Shown here: piece after piece, positions 8,401 to 16,432 of the stretch | Position numbering within the stretch: position 1 is the first letter of the stretch | Layout: the number at the start of each line of letters is the position of its first letter | NCBI GenBank assembly: GCA_030247855.1 | Contig: JAPDRN010000114.1 | Location: 7,780 to 71,779 of the forward strand | Direction: 5' to 3' | Source of the DNA: Knufia peltigerae | Lineage: Eukaryota > Ascomycota > Eurotiomycetes > Chaetothyriales > Trichomeriaceae | Length of the DNA: 64,000 nt | Made by a program: the position numbers and the translations under genes | The notes under the pieces: model-generated | Seen by the model: only the letters and a program-made list of their open reading frames with translations | Databases searched by the model: none | Told to the model about the DNA's origin: nothing

Positions 8401-8946
8401 TCAGTCGCGCAGATTGCTGGCGCGCGTCAGCATCCAGCAGCCGTAGCGGCGCGCGAAGGTGTAGGTGTCTCGCTCGGTGTCGCTGCCGAACGTCACGCGC
8501 TGCCCGTTGTCATCGATCGGCTCGACGTGCGTGGGTGCGTTGTAGGTACCGGCGCGTATGCGCTCCAGTGCCGCCGGATCGCGGCTGACCGGTGAAGGCA
8601 CGAACAGATCGAACGCGGCCAGGTGGCGGTAGCTGAAACGTTTCAACCGCGTGGCACCCTGCTCCAGCGTGACGTGCGTGGGCGCCAGCCCCTTGTGGTC
8701 GTCACGCACGGTGTGCATGGCCACCTCGTACTCCAGGGGGTCGGAGGTGTAGCGCAGGCGCACCCGGTCGTCGGCGGGGTCGGCGAAGCGTTGCAGGAAA
8801 CGCGTGAAGTCCTGCGAAGGGCAAGCGGGATCGTCCGCCGCCACGGGCGTATCAGCCACTGCAATACCTGGGCAGACCCACAGCCCCACGCCCAGCAGCA
8901 ACCGCACGGCCGCCTGTCCCCGTATCCGGATTGTCTCCCCGCGCAC
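8401..8946 (-). CDS. Predicted exported protein of unknown function
   Basis: From a GTG at 8946, preceded by AGGGAGAAGG, the frame encodes 181 residues with a signal-like segment (AAVRLLLGVGLWVCPGIAVA). The mature protein has SQDFTRFLQRFADPADDRVRLRY, YNAPTHVEPIDDNGQRVTFG and ends RRYGCWMLTRASNLRD. ATG codons at 8982 and 8967 are alternative starts. It is convergent with the NTF2-like gene. No family is recognised. Confidence 0.65.
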   Translation of the reverse strand: MRGETIRIRGQAAVRLLLGVGLWVCPGIAVADTPVAADDPACPSQDFTRFLQRFADPADDRVRLRYTSDPLEYEVAMHTVRDDHKGLAPTHVTLEQGATRLKRFSYRHLAAFDLFVPSPVSRDPAALERIRAGTYNAPTHVEPIDDNGQRVTFGSDTERDTYTFARRYGCWMLTRASNLRD

Positions 8947-9092
8947 TGCCTTCTCCCTCGATCCCATTGCACCGGACGCCATCCCCTGCGTCGCCGGGCA
9001 ACAGGCTAGCAACAAGCGGTTACCGGCGCAGCCCGCGACCGATTTACACTGGCACTATCTGGCCACACGGTAGCGGCCACACGGAGCCCCCA

Positions 9093-9506
9093 ATGACCCC
9101 TGACGATTCCCTTCACCAGCAGATCCGCCAGAACGTGGCCGCACTGGACGAGAAGCACGGCCGCGCGTTCGACGCCACCAGCGAGAACGTGGCCGCCAGC
9201 CTGGCCGTCAAGGCCCGCGAACAGGGCCTGGAACGCGCCGACCACGTGGTGGTGAGCAATGCCACGTCCCAGCACCCGGCCGGGCACAACATCTTCGTGG
9301 TGCAGGGCGACCCGGCCAACCCGGCGCACCTGCGGGCGATGCTGCCGACCGCCGTGGCCGCGCAGACGCCGGCCGAGGAGTCGCTGCAGAAACTCGGGTT
9401 GGGTGGACAGCAGCCGGTGCAGGCTGAGCAGCAGACGCTGGATGCACAGGCGCAGGATCAGGATCAGGATCTGCAGCAGCAGAATCCTGCGCATCGGATG
9501 GGGTGA
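9093..9506 (+). CDS. Free-standing XVIPCD protein (type IV secretion signal domain)
   Basis: A 137-residue protein that is essentially nothing but the Xanthomonadales VirD4-interacting domain (XVIPCD). It has LHQQIRQNVAALDEKHGR, FDATSENVAASLAVKA, the hallmark GLERADHVVVSN, then GHNIFVVQGDPANPAHLRAM and VAAQTPAEESL, and a Gln-rich tail ending HRMG. The same blocks form the C-terminus of the 1273-residue effector at 16.9-20.8 kb. In that family the domain docks cargo on the VirD4 ATPase for contact-dependent export. No toxin domain is present, so it is either a decayed effector or a stand-alone adaptor or decoy. Confidence 0.85.
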   Translation: MTPDDSLHQQIRQNVAALDEKHGRAFDATSENVAASLAVKAREQGLERADHVVVSNATSQHPAGHNIFVVQGDPANPAHLRAMLPTAVAAQTPAEESLQKLGLGGQQPVQAEQQTLDAQAQDQDQDLQQQNPAHRMG

Positions 9507-9555
9507 ACACCGCCAGGCGTCGATGCCATTGACGCCTTTGTGGCATGGGCCGATA

Positions 9556-10611
9556 TCAGCCCATTCGCGGCTGGGCCTGCTGCGTCTGCTGCTGCAGTTG
9601 GTCTTCCTGCGCGACACGGCTGGACTCGCGACCCTGATGCTGCACGCTGGCTTGCTGGTACACCTCTTCAACCGTGCCCTGCTGGGCATCGGCCAGCGAA
9701 AGGCGTTGGCGGTTCGCTGCGGGATCCGGTGAGGCGTTGTCGCCCATGCGCTGCAGGAAGACGTAGCCGGGCGAATCCACAGCGCCGCCACTGCTGAAGG
9801 CCACCTGCAAGGTATCGCGTTCGGTGTAGCCGCCCTGCACTGCCAATCGCGTCAGGTGGCCCGCCAAGAGCTCGGGCTGCTGTCCCGGCGGCAGCCCTTG
9901 GCGCTCGGCGGCGTCGCCCGGCACGCGTGCGTCGTTGGCCACCCGCTCACCGCTGCGCTCACCGATGTCGTCGTTCTCGCTCAGCAGGCGATGCTTCCAC
10001 CTACGATCGGGCATCGGGTTGATTTTCGTACGATTGAGATCACTGTCGGGGAACGGCGGATCGATGCTGTCGACGCCGTGGATGTTACGCAGCGGACGAT
10101 AACCGTCCTTGCCCCCACCCTTCATCTCCAGAGGAATGCGGACGTCCGGAAGAAGCTGGCCGGCGGGACCTCCCAGTGCATTCACGTCGATGCTTCTTTT
10201 CCGCTCGATGCCCGCGTGGTTCAGCGCTTCCCAGGTGAAGTCCACGCAGTTGTGGCGGACATCCTGGTAGTGCTTGCTGAAGCCAAACCCCTCGGGGTCT
10301 TTGCCGAAGGCGTCGAGCTTCTTGTATTGCTCCTCGCTGATTTCGAGCGTCCGGGTGTATCGCGGATCCTTATAGATCAGATCATCTTTTTTCACGATGT
10401 CGCCCGGCCCATTAATGTCGCCATGCACCACAGGTGCAAAGCCGTAGCTCTGCGGAGGCACACCCGTAGCGTGCAGGACGTAGAACATGTGCCCCGGCGC
10501 GGAGGTCTGCAGAACACCATCCACAACCTCCTGCTTACCGGTCGAAAGATCAAGCAGAGGGGTCCCGGGTGCCGCAATGACGATATCTACGGTGTAGCGT
10601 GGCTTGTCCAT
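9556..10611 (-). CDS. XVIPCD-type T4SS effector candidate with N-terminal His/Cys domain (copy 1)
   Basis: 351 residues. The N-terminal domain opens RYTVDIVIAAPGTP, has His41 in APGHMFYVLH and Cys122 in RHNCVDFTWEALNHAG, with RYTRTLEISEEQYKKLDAFG between. The His-before-Cys order suggests a circularly permuted papain-like (NlpC/P60 or LRAT) hydrolase fold. The C-terminal part has a divergent XVIPCD (LLAGHLTRLAVQGG, SPGYVFLQRMGDNASPDPAA) and a Gln-rich tail ending QPRMG. The usual R-x-DH motif is degraded to ERDTL. It lies 42 bases downstream of a lipoprotein gene that would supply immunity. Expected to be injected into rival bacteria; the substrate is unknown. Confidence 0.8.
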   Translation of the reverse strand: MDKPRYTVDIVIAAPGTPLLDLSTGKQEVVDGVLQTSAPGHMFYVLHATGVPPQSYGFAPVVHGDINGPGDIVKKDDLIYKDPRYTRTLEISEEQYKKLDAFGKDPEGFGFSKHYQDVRHNCVDFTWEALNHAGIERKRSIDVNALGGPAGQLLPDVRIPLEMKGGGKDGYRPLRNIHGVDSIDPPFPDSDLNRTKINPMPDRRWKHRLLSENDDIGERSGERVANDARVPGDAAERQGLPPGQQPELLAGHLTRLAVQGGYTERDTLQVAFSSGGAVDSPGYVFLQRMGDNASPDPAANRQRLSLADAQQGTVEEVYQQASVQHQGRESSRVAQEDQLQQQTQQAQPRMG

Positions 10612-10653
10612 AAGATTGTTCCTTCAGTTCCTTCCAAGGGATGTAGATAGAGC

Positions 10654-11229
10654 TTACTTACCAACGGGTCGTGCAGCGTGGACGCGAAGACGAGCCGAAT
10701 ACTCGCCCAGTTCACGGGTCGCTTTGACGGTGCGAACCTGCACTCGATAGCGGTTGTTGTTCTGCAGGGGCAAGGCAACGACACTCAGCATGTACTGCCC
10801 GCCGCTACCTGACCGCAACATTGCATAGCGCCAAGTGTCCGACGTATGCCACGCAGGAAGCGGCTGACCTGCGTTGAGTGCTAGTGCCTGGTAATTGTCG
10901 TAGGTGGGCACATCCTTCCAAGCCCCCCCTGTCCAGCGCTGCAGGACCACTTCGAACGGAATGTTCAAGCGTTCCAAATCCGGCGCATCTACGCTGTACG
11001 GTCTTTGGCGTTGCATCTCGAGTTCCAACGCATGAATGCGGCTGGGAGTGAAATTGCGTCCGTTCATCTCGAACTCGAAAATCACCTCTTGGCCCGGCTG
11101 ATCCACAGCGATCGGCTGCGTGAGGTCCAGCGGCTCGGGTGGGACAGGATCACGGTCGGAACAGGCGCCCAGCACGGAGCTCAAGATGATCAACAGGCCG
11201 ACGCGCAGCCAGCGATGGATACCCAGCAT
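10654..11229 (-). CDS. Predicted lipoprotein, candidate immunity protein for the effector at 9556-10611
   Basis: 191 residues with signal peptide MLGIHRWLRVGLLIILSSVL and lipobox LGAC, so a lipid-anchored periplasmic protein. The mature part has a beta-rich look: PIAVDQPGQEVIFEFEMNG, IPFEVVLQRWTGGAW, and a final pair RYRVQVRTVKATRELGEYSA. It is the first gene of a pair with an XVIPCD effector, the usual order for X-T4SS immunity genes, and its location would block a peptidoglycan- or lipid-attacking toxin. It recalls DUF5625-type lipoproteins, but I could not check this. Confidence 0.75.
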   Translation of the reverse strand: MLGIHRWLRVGLLIILSSVLGACSDRDPVPPEPLDLTQPIAVDQPGQEVIFEFEMNGRNFTPSRIHALELEMQRQRPYSVDAPDLERLNIPFEVVLQRWTGGAWKDVPTYDNYQALALNAGQPLPAWHTSDTWRYAMLRSGSGGQYMLSVVALPLQNNNRYRVQVRTVKATRELGEYSARLRVHAARPVGK

Positions 11230-11301
11230 GATTCAGACCCTTTGGCTCCCTGCCATGGGCTTCAACCCTAGCGGGTTGGCGGTGGGCACTGCAACCGGGC
11301 A

Positions 11302-11332
11302 AAGAAAAAGGCAGGGCAAAAGCCCTGCCTTT
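11302..11332 (-). terminator. Intrinsic terminator of the beta-propeller gene
   Basis: An 11-bp stem AAAGGCAGGGC / GCCCTGCCTTT with an AAAA loop ends 40 bases past the stop of the minus-strand gene at 11373. On the minus strand it is followed by TTTTTCTTTG, a proper U-tract. Confidence 0.85.
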
Positions 11333-11372
11333 CTCAAGCAGACAGCAGCCAGCACTACCCGGCACCAGCCCC

Positions 11373-12521
11373 TTACAGCTGGATCCGCGCCACGCTCTCT
11401 TCCGAGCCCTTGGCATCCTTCTCGCCGTTCTTGATGCTCACGTACAGCACGTTGTTCTTCGCATCCAGCGCCAGGCTGTTCGGGTGCGTCGGCACGGCGT
11501 AGGTGGCCACCTTCTGGTAGCTGTCGCTGTTGTACGCGGTCACCGTGCCGGCTTCGCGGTTGGTCACGTACAGGCGCTTGCGCGGTGCATCCAGCAGGAT
11601 GCCCAGCGGGCCGGCATCGGTCGGGATGCTGGCCAGTTCCTTGCCATTGCTGCGGTCGAGCACCAGCACGCGCTGGCCCGGATGCTTGCTGACCAGCCCG
11701 CTGCTCTTGGCCTGGTAGCCACGCAGCATTTCCGAGCCCTGGTCGGTCACGAACAGTCGCTTGCCGGCCGGATCCAGCGCGATGTTCATCGGCTGCTCGG
11801 CGGCGATCTTGTACTGGGCCTCCACCTTGTTGGAGTCGGTGCCGACCACCACCAGATCGGCCAGCAGATTGCTGGTGTACACGCGCTTGTTGGCGGCATC
11901 CAGCGCCAGGCCCGGCGCCTTGGCATTACCCAGGCCCGGAATGGTGTTGATCACCTTCAGCGTGGTGGTATCGATCACGAACAGCACGCTGCTCACATCC
12001 GGCTGGCTGCTGTGGCCGGTCACGTACAGGCGGTTGGCGGCACTGTCGACCACCAGCTCGCGCAGGTCGTGGGTGTAGGCGGCCTTGCCGTCCTTGCCGG
12101 TCTTCTTCTCCATCAGCTGCACGGTGCCGATGGCCTTGTTCTGTGCGGTGTCGACCACGGTCACCGACAGGTCCACGGTGTTGCCCACGTACAGGCGGTT
12201 GTGGGCGTCATCCAGCACCACGCCGAACGCCTTGCGCTCCAGCGGGATGCGGGTTTCCACGGCGAGCGTAGTGGGGTTCAGGCGCAGCACCTGGGCCGGG
12301 CCGGCGTCATCGCCGAAGCCGCCGGACGAGGCAACGAACACCGCGTTCTGCTTGGGGCTGTAAGCCAGCTCGTACAGACCCTGGGCGACGGCCTGGCGCT
12401 GCACGGCAGTGGCGGGGCTGGTGGCGGTGGCCGCGTCAGCGGCGAAGGCGGTCGGGGCACCGAGGCTCAGCGAAACGGCGACGGCCAGCGCGGCCGAACG
12501 GAAAAGGGAATTGCGGATCAT
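11373..12521 (-). CDS. YncE-like periplasmic beta-propeller protein
   Basis: 382 residues. A signal peptide (MIRNSLFRSAALAVAVSLSL, cut near AFAADA) precedes about seven repeated blades with the pattern LYVTNREAGTVTAYNS, LDAANKRVYTSNLLADLVVV and LDDAHNRLYVGNTVDLSVTV. Spacing of the NRLYV motifs every 45-50 residues is typical of YncE/YVTN propellers. These are often exported ligand- or DNA-binding scaffolds with no enzyme activity. It sits between two effector/immunity pairs but is read as an independent unit with its own terminator. The first Met at 12593 is ignored because the signal peptide begins at 12521. Confidence 0.85.
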   Translation of the reverse strand: MIRNSLFRSAALAVAVSLSLGAPTAFAADAATATSPATAVQRQAVAQGLYELAYSPKQNAVFVASSGGFGDDAGPAQVLRLNPTTLAVETRIPLERKAFGVVLDDAHNRLYVGNTVDLSVTVVDTAQNKAIGTVQLMEKKTGKDGKAAYTHDLRELVVDSAANRLYVTGHSSQPDVSSVLFVIDTTTLKVINTIPGLGNAKAPGLALDAANKRVYTSNLLADLVVVGTDSNKVEAQYKIAAEQPMNIALDPAGKRLFVTDQGSEMLRGYQAKSSGLVSKHPGQRVLVLDRSNGKELASIPTDAGPLGILLDAPRKRLYVTNREAGTVTAYNSDSYQKVATYAVPTHPNSLALDAKNNVLYVSIKNGEKDAKGSEESVARIQL

Positions 12522-12700
12522 GCGAGCGTCCTTCAATGGGCACGGAGGGTGTCCTGGCTCGCGGGGCCGTTCTTCGACGGCCCGGTCCCGCATCTGTCTG
12601 CGCGGGGTGGGCTGGCTGGGTAGCGGGAGAATGGTAGCAGGTGGGGACCGTGGCGTCCGCCTGGGGATGCATGGCGGACGCGCTGTTCGGTGCTGGGCGC

Positions 12701-13714
12701 CTAGACCAGGCGCGGGGCGTGCGTCTGGGCCAGCTGCTGCTCTTCCTGTTGCCGCTGGGCATCCCGCTGCGGCTCCGCCAGCGCCAGTTGCTCGATGCGC
12801 TCGAAGGATGCCACCGCCGGCGTCTGCGCGGCGATGTCAGCCGGCAGGCTGGCGCGCTGATGCGCCGGGTCGTTGCGGTCGCCCTGCACGATGAAGAGGT
12901 TGGGCGCTGCATCGCCACGACGCTCGCCGAGCAGCACGTCGTCCACGCGGGCGAACTGCTGCTCTTTGGAGAGCGCGAGAAGGCTGGCGCTGACGTTGCC
13001 GTTCTGCGCGCCGAAGGCATTCATGGCAACCACGCGCTCGTGGATCTGATTCAGTCGGGGATTGTCGGCGTGGTTGGGGTCGCCCGGCGTACCGGTCCAG
13101 GCCAGTTCATCCGCGCGGGCTGAATCACTGGCGTCCGTGGACCACCGCTGTATCGCATTGGTCTGCACGGGCATCGGCTTCCATTCTTCCCGATCCAGCT
13201 CGCTGCCTTTCACTTGTGGCCGGATGCTCTGCACCGGTCCGATGTTGTCCAGCACCTTCAACGTACCTTCGTACGTCTTGAACTCACCGAAAATGGTGTT
13301 GCCGTGAATACCGGCGTGGTTCAAGGCGCCCCAGGCGAAGTCCACGCAGGAGTTGGAGGCAAGGTTGTAGTTCTTTGCATCGAAGCCATGCTTGGCAGGA
13401 TCTTTGGCGAACTCGACGATCTTGTCGTACTGCTCGTTGCTGATCTCGATCGTTCGCTGATAGCGAGGATCCTGGTAGACCCTCGCATCATTGGCATCCA
13501 CCGTGCCATGGCTGCTGCCATCCGGCTCGATCTTGCGGGTGAAACCAAAACTCAGCGGGTCTGCTTTCTCCCCAACTCGATTGAGGGACAGATACATATG
13601 GCCGACATCGGAGTCATCCAGATCAATCCATTCAGTGCCCCGCATGCCGCGACGAGGCGTGCCCGGCGCAGCAACATGGATGGTGACGGTGTAACGTTCT
13701 GCTGCATCCTGCAT
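12701..13714 (-). CDS. XVIPCD-type T4SS effector candidate with N-terminal His/Cys domain (copy 2)
   Basis: 337 residues. The N-terminal domain matches the other two family members: RYTVTIHVAAPGTP, His39 in VGHMYLSLN, RYQRTIEISNEQYDKIVEFA and Cys123 in NSCVDFAWGALNHAG. After a linker containing WKPMPVQ, the C-terminal XVIPCD has LNQIHERVVAMNAFGAQNG, VSASLLALSKEQQFARVDDV, LFIVQGDRNDPAHQRASLPA and AAQTPAVASFERIEQLAL. It starts 3 bases after the stop of the lipoprotein gene at 13718, a tight two-gene unit. The likely role is a contact-delivered cell-envelope hydrolase. Confidence 0.85.
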   Translation of the reverse strand: MQDAAERYTVTIHVAAPGTPRRGMRGTEWIDLDDSDVGHMYLSLNRVGEKADPLSFGFTRKIEPDGSSHGTVDANDARVYQDPRYQRTIEISNEQYDKIVEFAKDPAKHGFDAKNYNLASNSCVDFAWGALNHAGIHGNTIFGEFKTYEGTLKVLDNIGPVQSIRPQVKGSELDREEWKPMPVQTNAIQRWSTDASDSARADELAWTGTPGDPNHADNPRLNQIHERVVAMNAFGAQNGNVSASLLALSKEQQFARVDDVLLGERRGDAAPNLFIVQGDRNDPAHQRASLPADIAAQTPAVASFERIEQLALAEPQRDAQRQQEEQQLAQTHAPRLV

Positions 13715-13717
13715 GAT

Positions 13718-14353
13718 CTACTTCTTCCCTATCGAGTAATACGCGGCGATGAACTCGGCTTGCATCCCCTCAAACTCAGGGCGATCTTCCACAACGTCAA
13801 CGGTAACCCGATAGCGACCCGGATCAATCAAACCTGCATCGGCGATCTGCAGAACCTCATAGAACATATCCTGCGACAAGAGACCAGCCTGCTCCAGAGG
13901 ATAGGTATCCACGCTGTCCTGGAACAGACGCTCAACGCGGCCGTCGGGGGGAAGCTTTTGCCAGCCGCGGCCATCATCGGACGACCTTGAAAGCGGCATG
14001 GGCACCGGCGTTGAGCCGTCTACACGCTCCAAGCGAATCCGCGTCTGAAACGCCCCGCGCCTGAGGCGATCAGCAGCATCTGATACAGGCTTCTGGTCGG
14101 CGCCCTGCATTCTCAACCCGAGCTTCAGCCAGGACATCTGTGGGTCGACCACCACGGGCGCCTCGAAGGTGACATCAACAATGCGCCCCGCCTTGTCCAA
14201 CCTCACGCCGCGCGTGAAAGGCACCACGGTACGAGCATCAGCCTCGGCCCGGGTCAACAGCTTCGGCACTTCAGCTGGCGGTGAGGCGCTGCCGCAGCCC
14301 ACCAGCAAGGCAAGCGCCGCAGACGCAACAACCGCACGCACCGCCCGCATCAT
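13718..14353 (-). CDS. Predicted lipoprotein, candidate immunity protein for the effector at 12701-13714
   Basis: 211 residues with signal peptide MMRAVRAVVASAALALLVGC and lipobox LVGC. The mature domain has VRLDKAGRIVDVTFEAPVVV, FQTRIRLERVDGSTPVP and a terminal pair RYRVTVDVVEDRPEFEGMQA, the same overall plan as the lipoprotein at 10654-11229, though with little direct identity. Its start overlaps the stop of the effector gene upstream (ATGA, 14350-14353), and its stop is 3 bases before the next effector. It is therefore translationally linked to both and may protect against either. Confidence 0.75.
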   Translation of the reverse strand: MMRAVRAVVASAALALLVGCGSASPPAEVPKLLTRAEADARTVVPFTRGVRLDKAGRIVDVTFEAPVVVDPQMSWLKLGLRMQGADQKPVSDAADRLRRGAFQTRIRLERVDGSTPVPMPLSRSSDDGRGWQKLPPDGRVERLFQDSVDTYPLEQAGLLSQDMFYEVLQIADAGLIDPGRYRVTVDVVEDRPEFEGMQAEFIAAYYSIGKK

Positions 14354-15276
14354 TGCTCCTTCAACCGCAGCGAATCGGCCACGTCGGTCTGCGCCGCCAC
14401 TTCGGTGGCGATGCTCGCGCGGCGGTGCCCCGGGTCATCGCGGTCACCCTGCACGATGAAGATGCTCTCGGCCTCGTGGCTGCTCTTGGTCGGCCGGCTG
14501 AGCAGCACGTGGTCCACGCGCGACAGGTTGTTCTGCTTGGCCAGCACCAGCAGGCTGGCGCTGATGCGCTGGCTGGTGTCGTCGAAGGTGCGGCCGTGGG
14601 CGGCATCCAGCTCGGCCACCTTCTGGATCAGCTGCGCGAACAGCCGGTGGTCCGGATGCGAGGGATCCAGCAGCGTGCCGGCCGCTTCCATCGGGCTGGG
14701 CGGCGGTTCGTCGCTCGGGCGACCGCCTTCGCGGTGCAGCTCGGCCTCGCGTTCGGGCATCGGGTGGTGCTGTTCGCCATTCAGCACGCTGGCCGGGAAT
14801 GGCGTCGCAATACACTGGATTTCCGGCAGGTTGAACAGCACCGCGAACTCGCCCAGGTCACTGCCGCCATCCAGCGGTGCCGGCTGCGAATGCAGGCCGG
14901 CATAGTGCAGCGCGGCCCAGACGAAATCGCTGCAGCGGTTGATGGTCGCCGGGCGATCGACATCGAAGCCGAACTCGGCCGGCTCCTCGGCAAAATCGCG
15001 CAGGCAGCCGTAGTGCTCCTCGCTGATCTCCAGGGTGCGGCTGTAATACGGGTCGCGGTGTTCGTCGGCGTCGTCGTGCACGACCTCGGCGTACTGCACA
15101 CCGGCAGCGGCATCACCGGGCGGCAGGCGCGGCGGTGCGAAGCCGTAGCTGTGTGCTTCCTCGCCGGCGGTGGTCTGGAAATACATGTGGCCGCGCAGCG
15201 AGCTGCCGCCGCTGTTCAGCGGGGTGCCGGGCGCGGCCAGAAAGAGGGTTACCGTGTAGCGTGTTGCTTGCTCCAT
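14350..15276 (-). CDS. XVIPCD-type T4SS effector candidate with N-terminal His/Cys domain (copy 3)
   Basis: 308 residues. The N-terminal domain has RYTVTLFLAAPGTP, His30 in RGHMYFQTT, YYSRTLEISEEHYGCLRDFA and Cys115 in NRCSDFVWAALHYAG. The C-terminal XVIPCD is close to consensus: DHRLFAQLIQKVAELDAAHG, RISASLLVLAKQNNLSRVDH, SIFIVQGDRDDPGHRRASIA and AAQTDVADSLRL, but the Gln-rich tail is short. It heads a three-gene run (effector, lipoprotein, effector) and has no immunity-like gene upstream. GC content is higher than in copies 1 and 2. Confidence 0.85.
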   Translation of the reverse strand: MEQATRYTVTLFLAAPGTPLNSGGSSLRGHMYFQTTAGEEAHSYGFAPPRLPPGDAAAGVQYAEVVHDDADEHRDPYYSRTLEISEEHYGCLRDFAEEPAEFGFDVDRPATINRCSDFVWAALHYAGLHSQPAPLDGGSDLGEFAVLFNLPEIQCIATPFPASVLNGEQHHPMPEREAELHREGGRPSDEPPPSPMEAAGTLLDPSHPDHRLFAQLIQKVAELDAAHGRTFDDTSQRISASLLVLAKQNNLSRVDHVLLSRPTKSSHEAESIFIVQGDRDDPGHRRASIATEVAAQTDVADSLRLKEQ

Positions 15277-15777
15277 GCCTGCTCAGCCTTGTTGGGTACT
15301 GCGGTCCTGGCCGGATGATCGCATAGGTGGGTTCGCGGGCAGGTGGAGGCGGCCTGGGTGACGGGATCGGCTTGCTGAATGTGTGAACCAGGGAGCAGTA
15401 CTTGGCTTTTAGGACACATGCGTCTGGAGAGGCGGAGGACGGCACCGTATAGTCGAAGCCCAATGAGCAATGGAATTGCCGATGAATCCCCAGCTGGCTT
15501 GGATCCTCCGCGCTCACTTTGCGGTCCCATCCGCTTTGAGCCGCCCACATGGCTCACCCTTACTGGCGCGTTCTGCTCACGACTTGCCAAGCGGTGAAGC
15601 AGGGTGACTCCCATGCCGTATTGCGCTCCCCCTGTCCGCCCGCCGTGCGGCAATTCGATGTAACGGGCGTATGGCCATGCAGTTGGACATGCCTGCTCCA
15701 TACTCCTGACGCTCCTCCATGAAATGCCGCCGGCTGATCTGCCGTCAAAGAGCTCACCGAATGTCCTAGGATCAACC
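15277..15777. other. Intergenic region between divergent effector units, no gene seen
   Basis: This 500-base stretch separates the minus-strand effector run from the plus-strand 166-residue protein genes. Open frames in it have unnatural composition (for example runs of scattered Arg/Cys/Pro) and no ribosome-binding sites that decide a start. Composition falls visibly in GC from left to right. It should hold both promoters; no convincing -35/-10 pair or repeat was identified. Confidence 0.5.
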
Positions 15778-16278
15778 ATGCGTCTCTGCTTCAAACCCAG
15801 GCCATACTCCTCCTTTGATCCCGTCAGCGGAATCACGATTCCCAGACCACGAGTTCTCCCGGGCGAATTGGCGGATGGAACAGTCGTAACGGAGTACCAG
15901 TACGCGTTCTATCATGGTGACAAGCGAGTTGGCGGCCTGGGTTTCCACGGAACGGACCAGCTCGCAGAGATCAACGGCCATACAGAGCGAGTCTTCACCT
16001 TTGACCTCGGCCACGATTGGTTGATCACCTACATGCTCGAATTCAAGACGATGGTTGGAAACTCCGACAATGACTTCTCGTTCTTGCGAGACCTCGCTCA
16101 AGGGCTGGCGATGGCATATGCCGGCCAGACCGACAACGTCGAGGACCTCCGATACGTCGCGATCACCACCGTAAGTGCACTGGCGATTGCTGGCGTGCTG
16201 ACCCCGGATCGGGGTCTAGTCGCTTCCGATGGCCATGTTGTGCTTGCCGAAGCCTATGTACCCGTTAATGCTCACTGA
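15778..16278 (+). CDS. 166-residue protein, paralogue of the next gene, candidate immunity protein
   Basis: Starts at ATG 15778 (MRLCFKPRPYSSFDPVSG) after AGGA at good spacing; no signal peptide, so cytoplasmic. It shares a layout with the next gene: SG..I..PR, DGTVVTEYQYAF, LGFHGT, LAQGLAMAYAGQTDNVEDLR, YVAITT and VLAEAYVPVNAH. Identical length and co-orientation just upstream of a large XVIPCD effector suggest immunity to it, with a tandem duplication. A cytoplasmic immunity protein would imply a toxin acting inside the cell. AT-richer than the core genes. No family is recognised. Confidence 0.7.
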   Translation: MRLCFKPRPYSSFDPVSGITIPRPRVLPGELADGTVVTEYQYAFYHGDKRVGGLGFHGTDQLAEINGHTERVFTFDLGHDWLITYMLEFKTMVGNSDNDFSFLRDLAQGLAMAYAGQTDNVEDLRYVAITTVSALAIAGVLTPDRGLVASDGHVVLAEAYVPVNAH

Positions 16279-16432
16279 GGGGTGACATCCTGAGGGACGG
16301 TGGGTTGGTCGAGCACCGCCAGGCCAGACGAATGGCGGGCGATACAAGGCTCAATCCCTCATACAGAAGATGCTACGCCATCATTCACTGACAGGCCCCA
16401 ACGACTTCCTCATCGGAAAGCAGGACAAGATC

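Noticed and set aside
15249..15836. Minus-strand frame of 195 codons upstream of effector copy 3, a possible missing immunity gene
   Set aside because: No signal peptide or lipobox, no ribosome site, random-looking composition.
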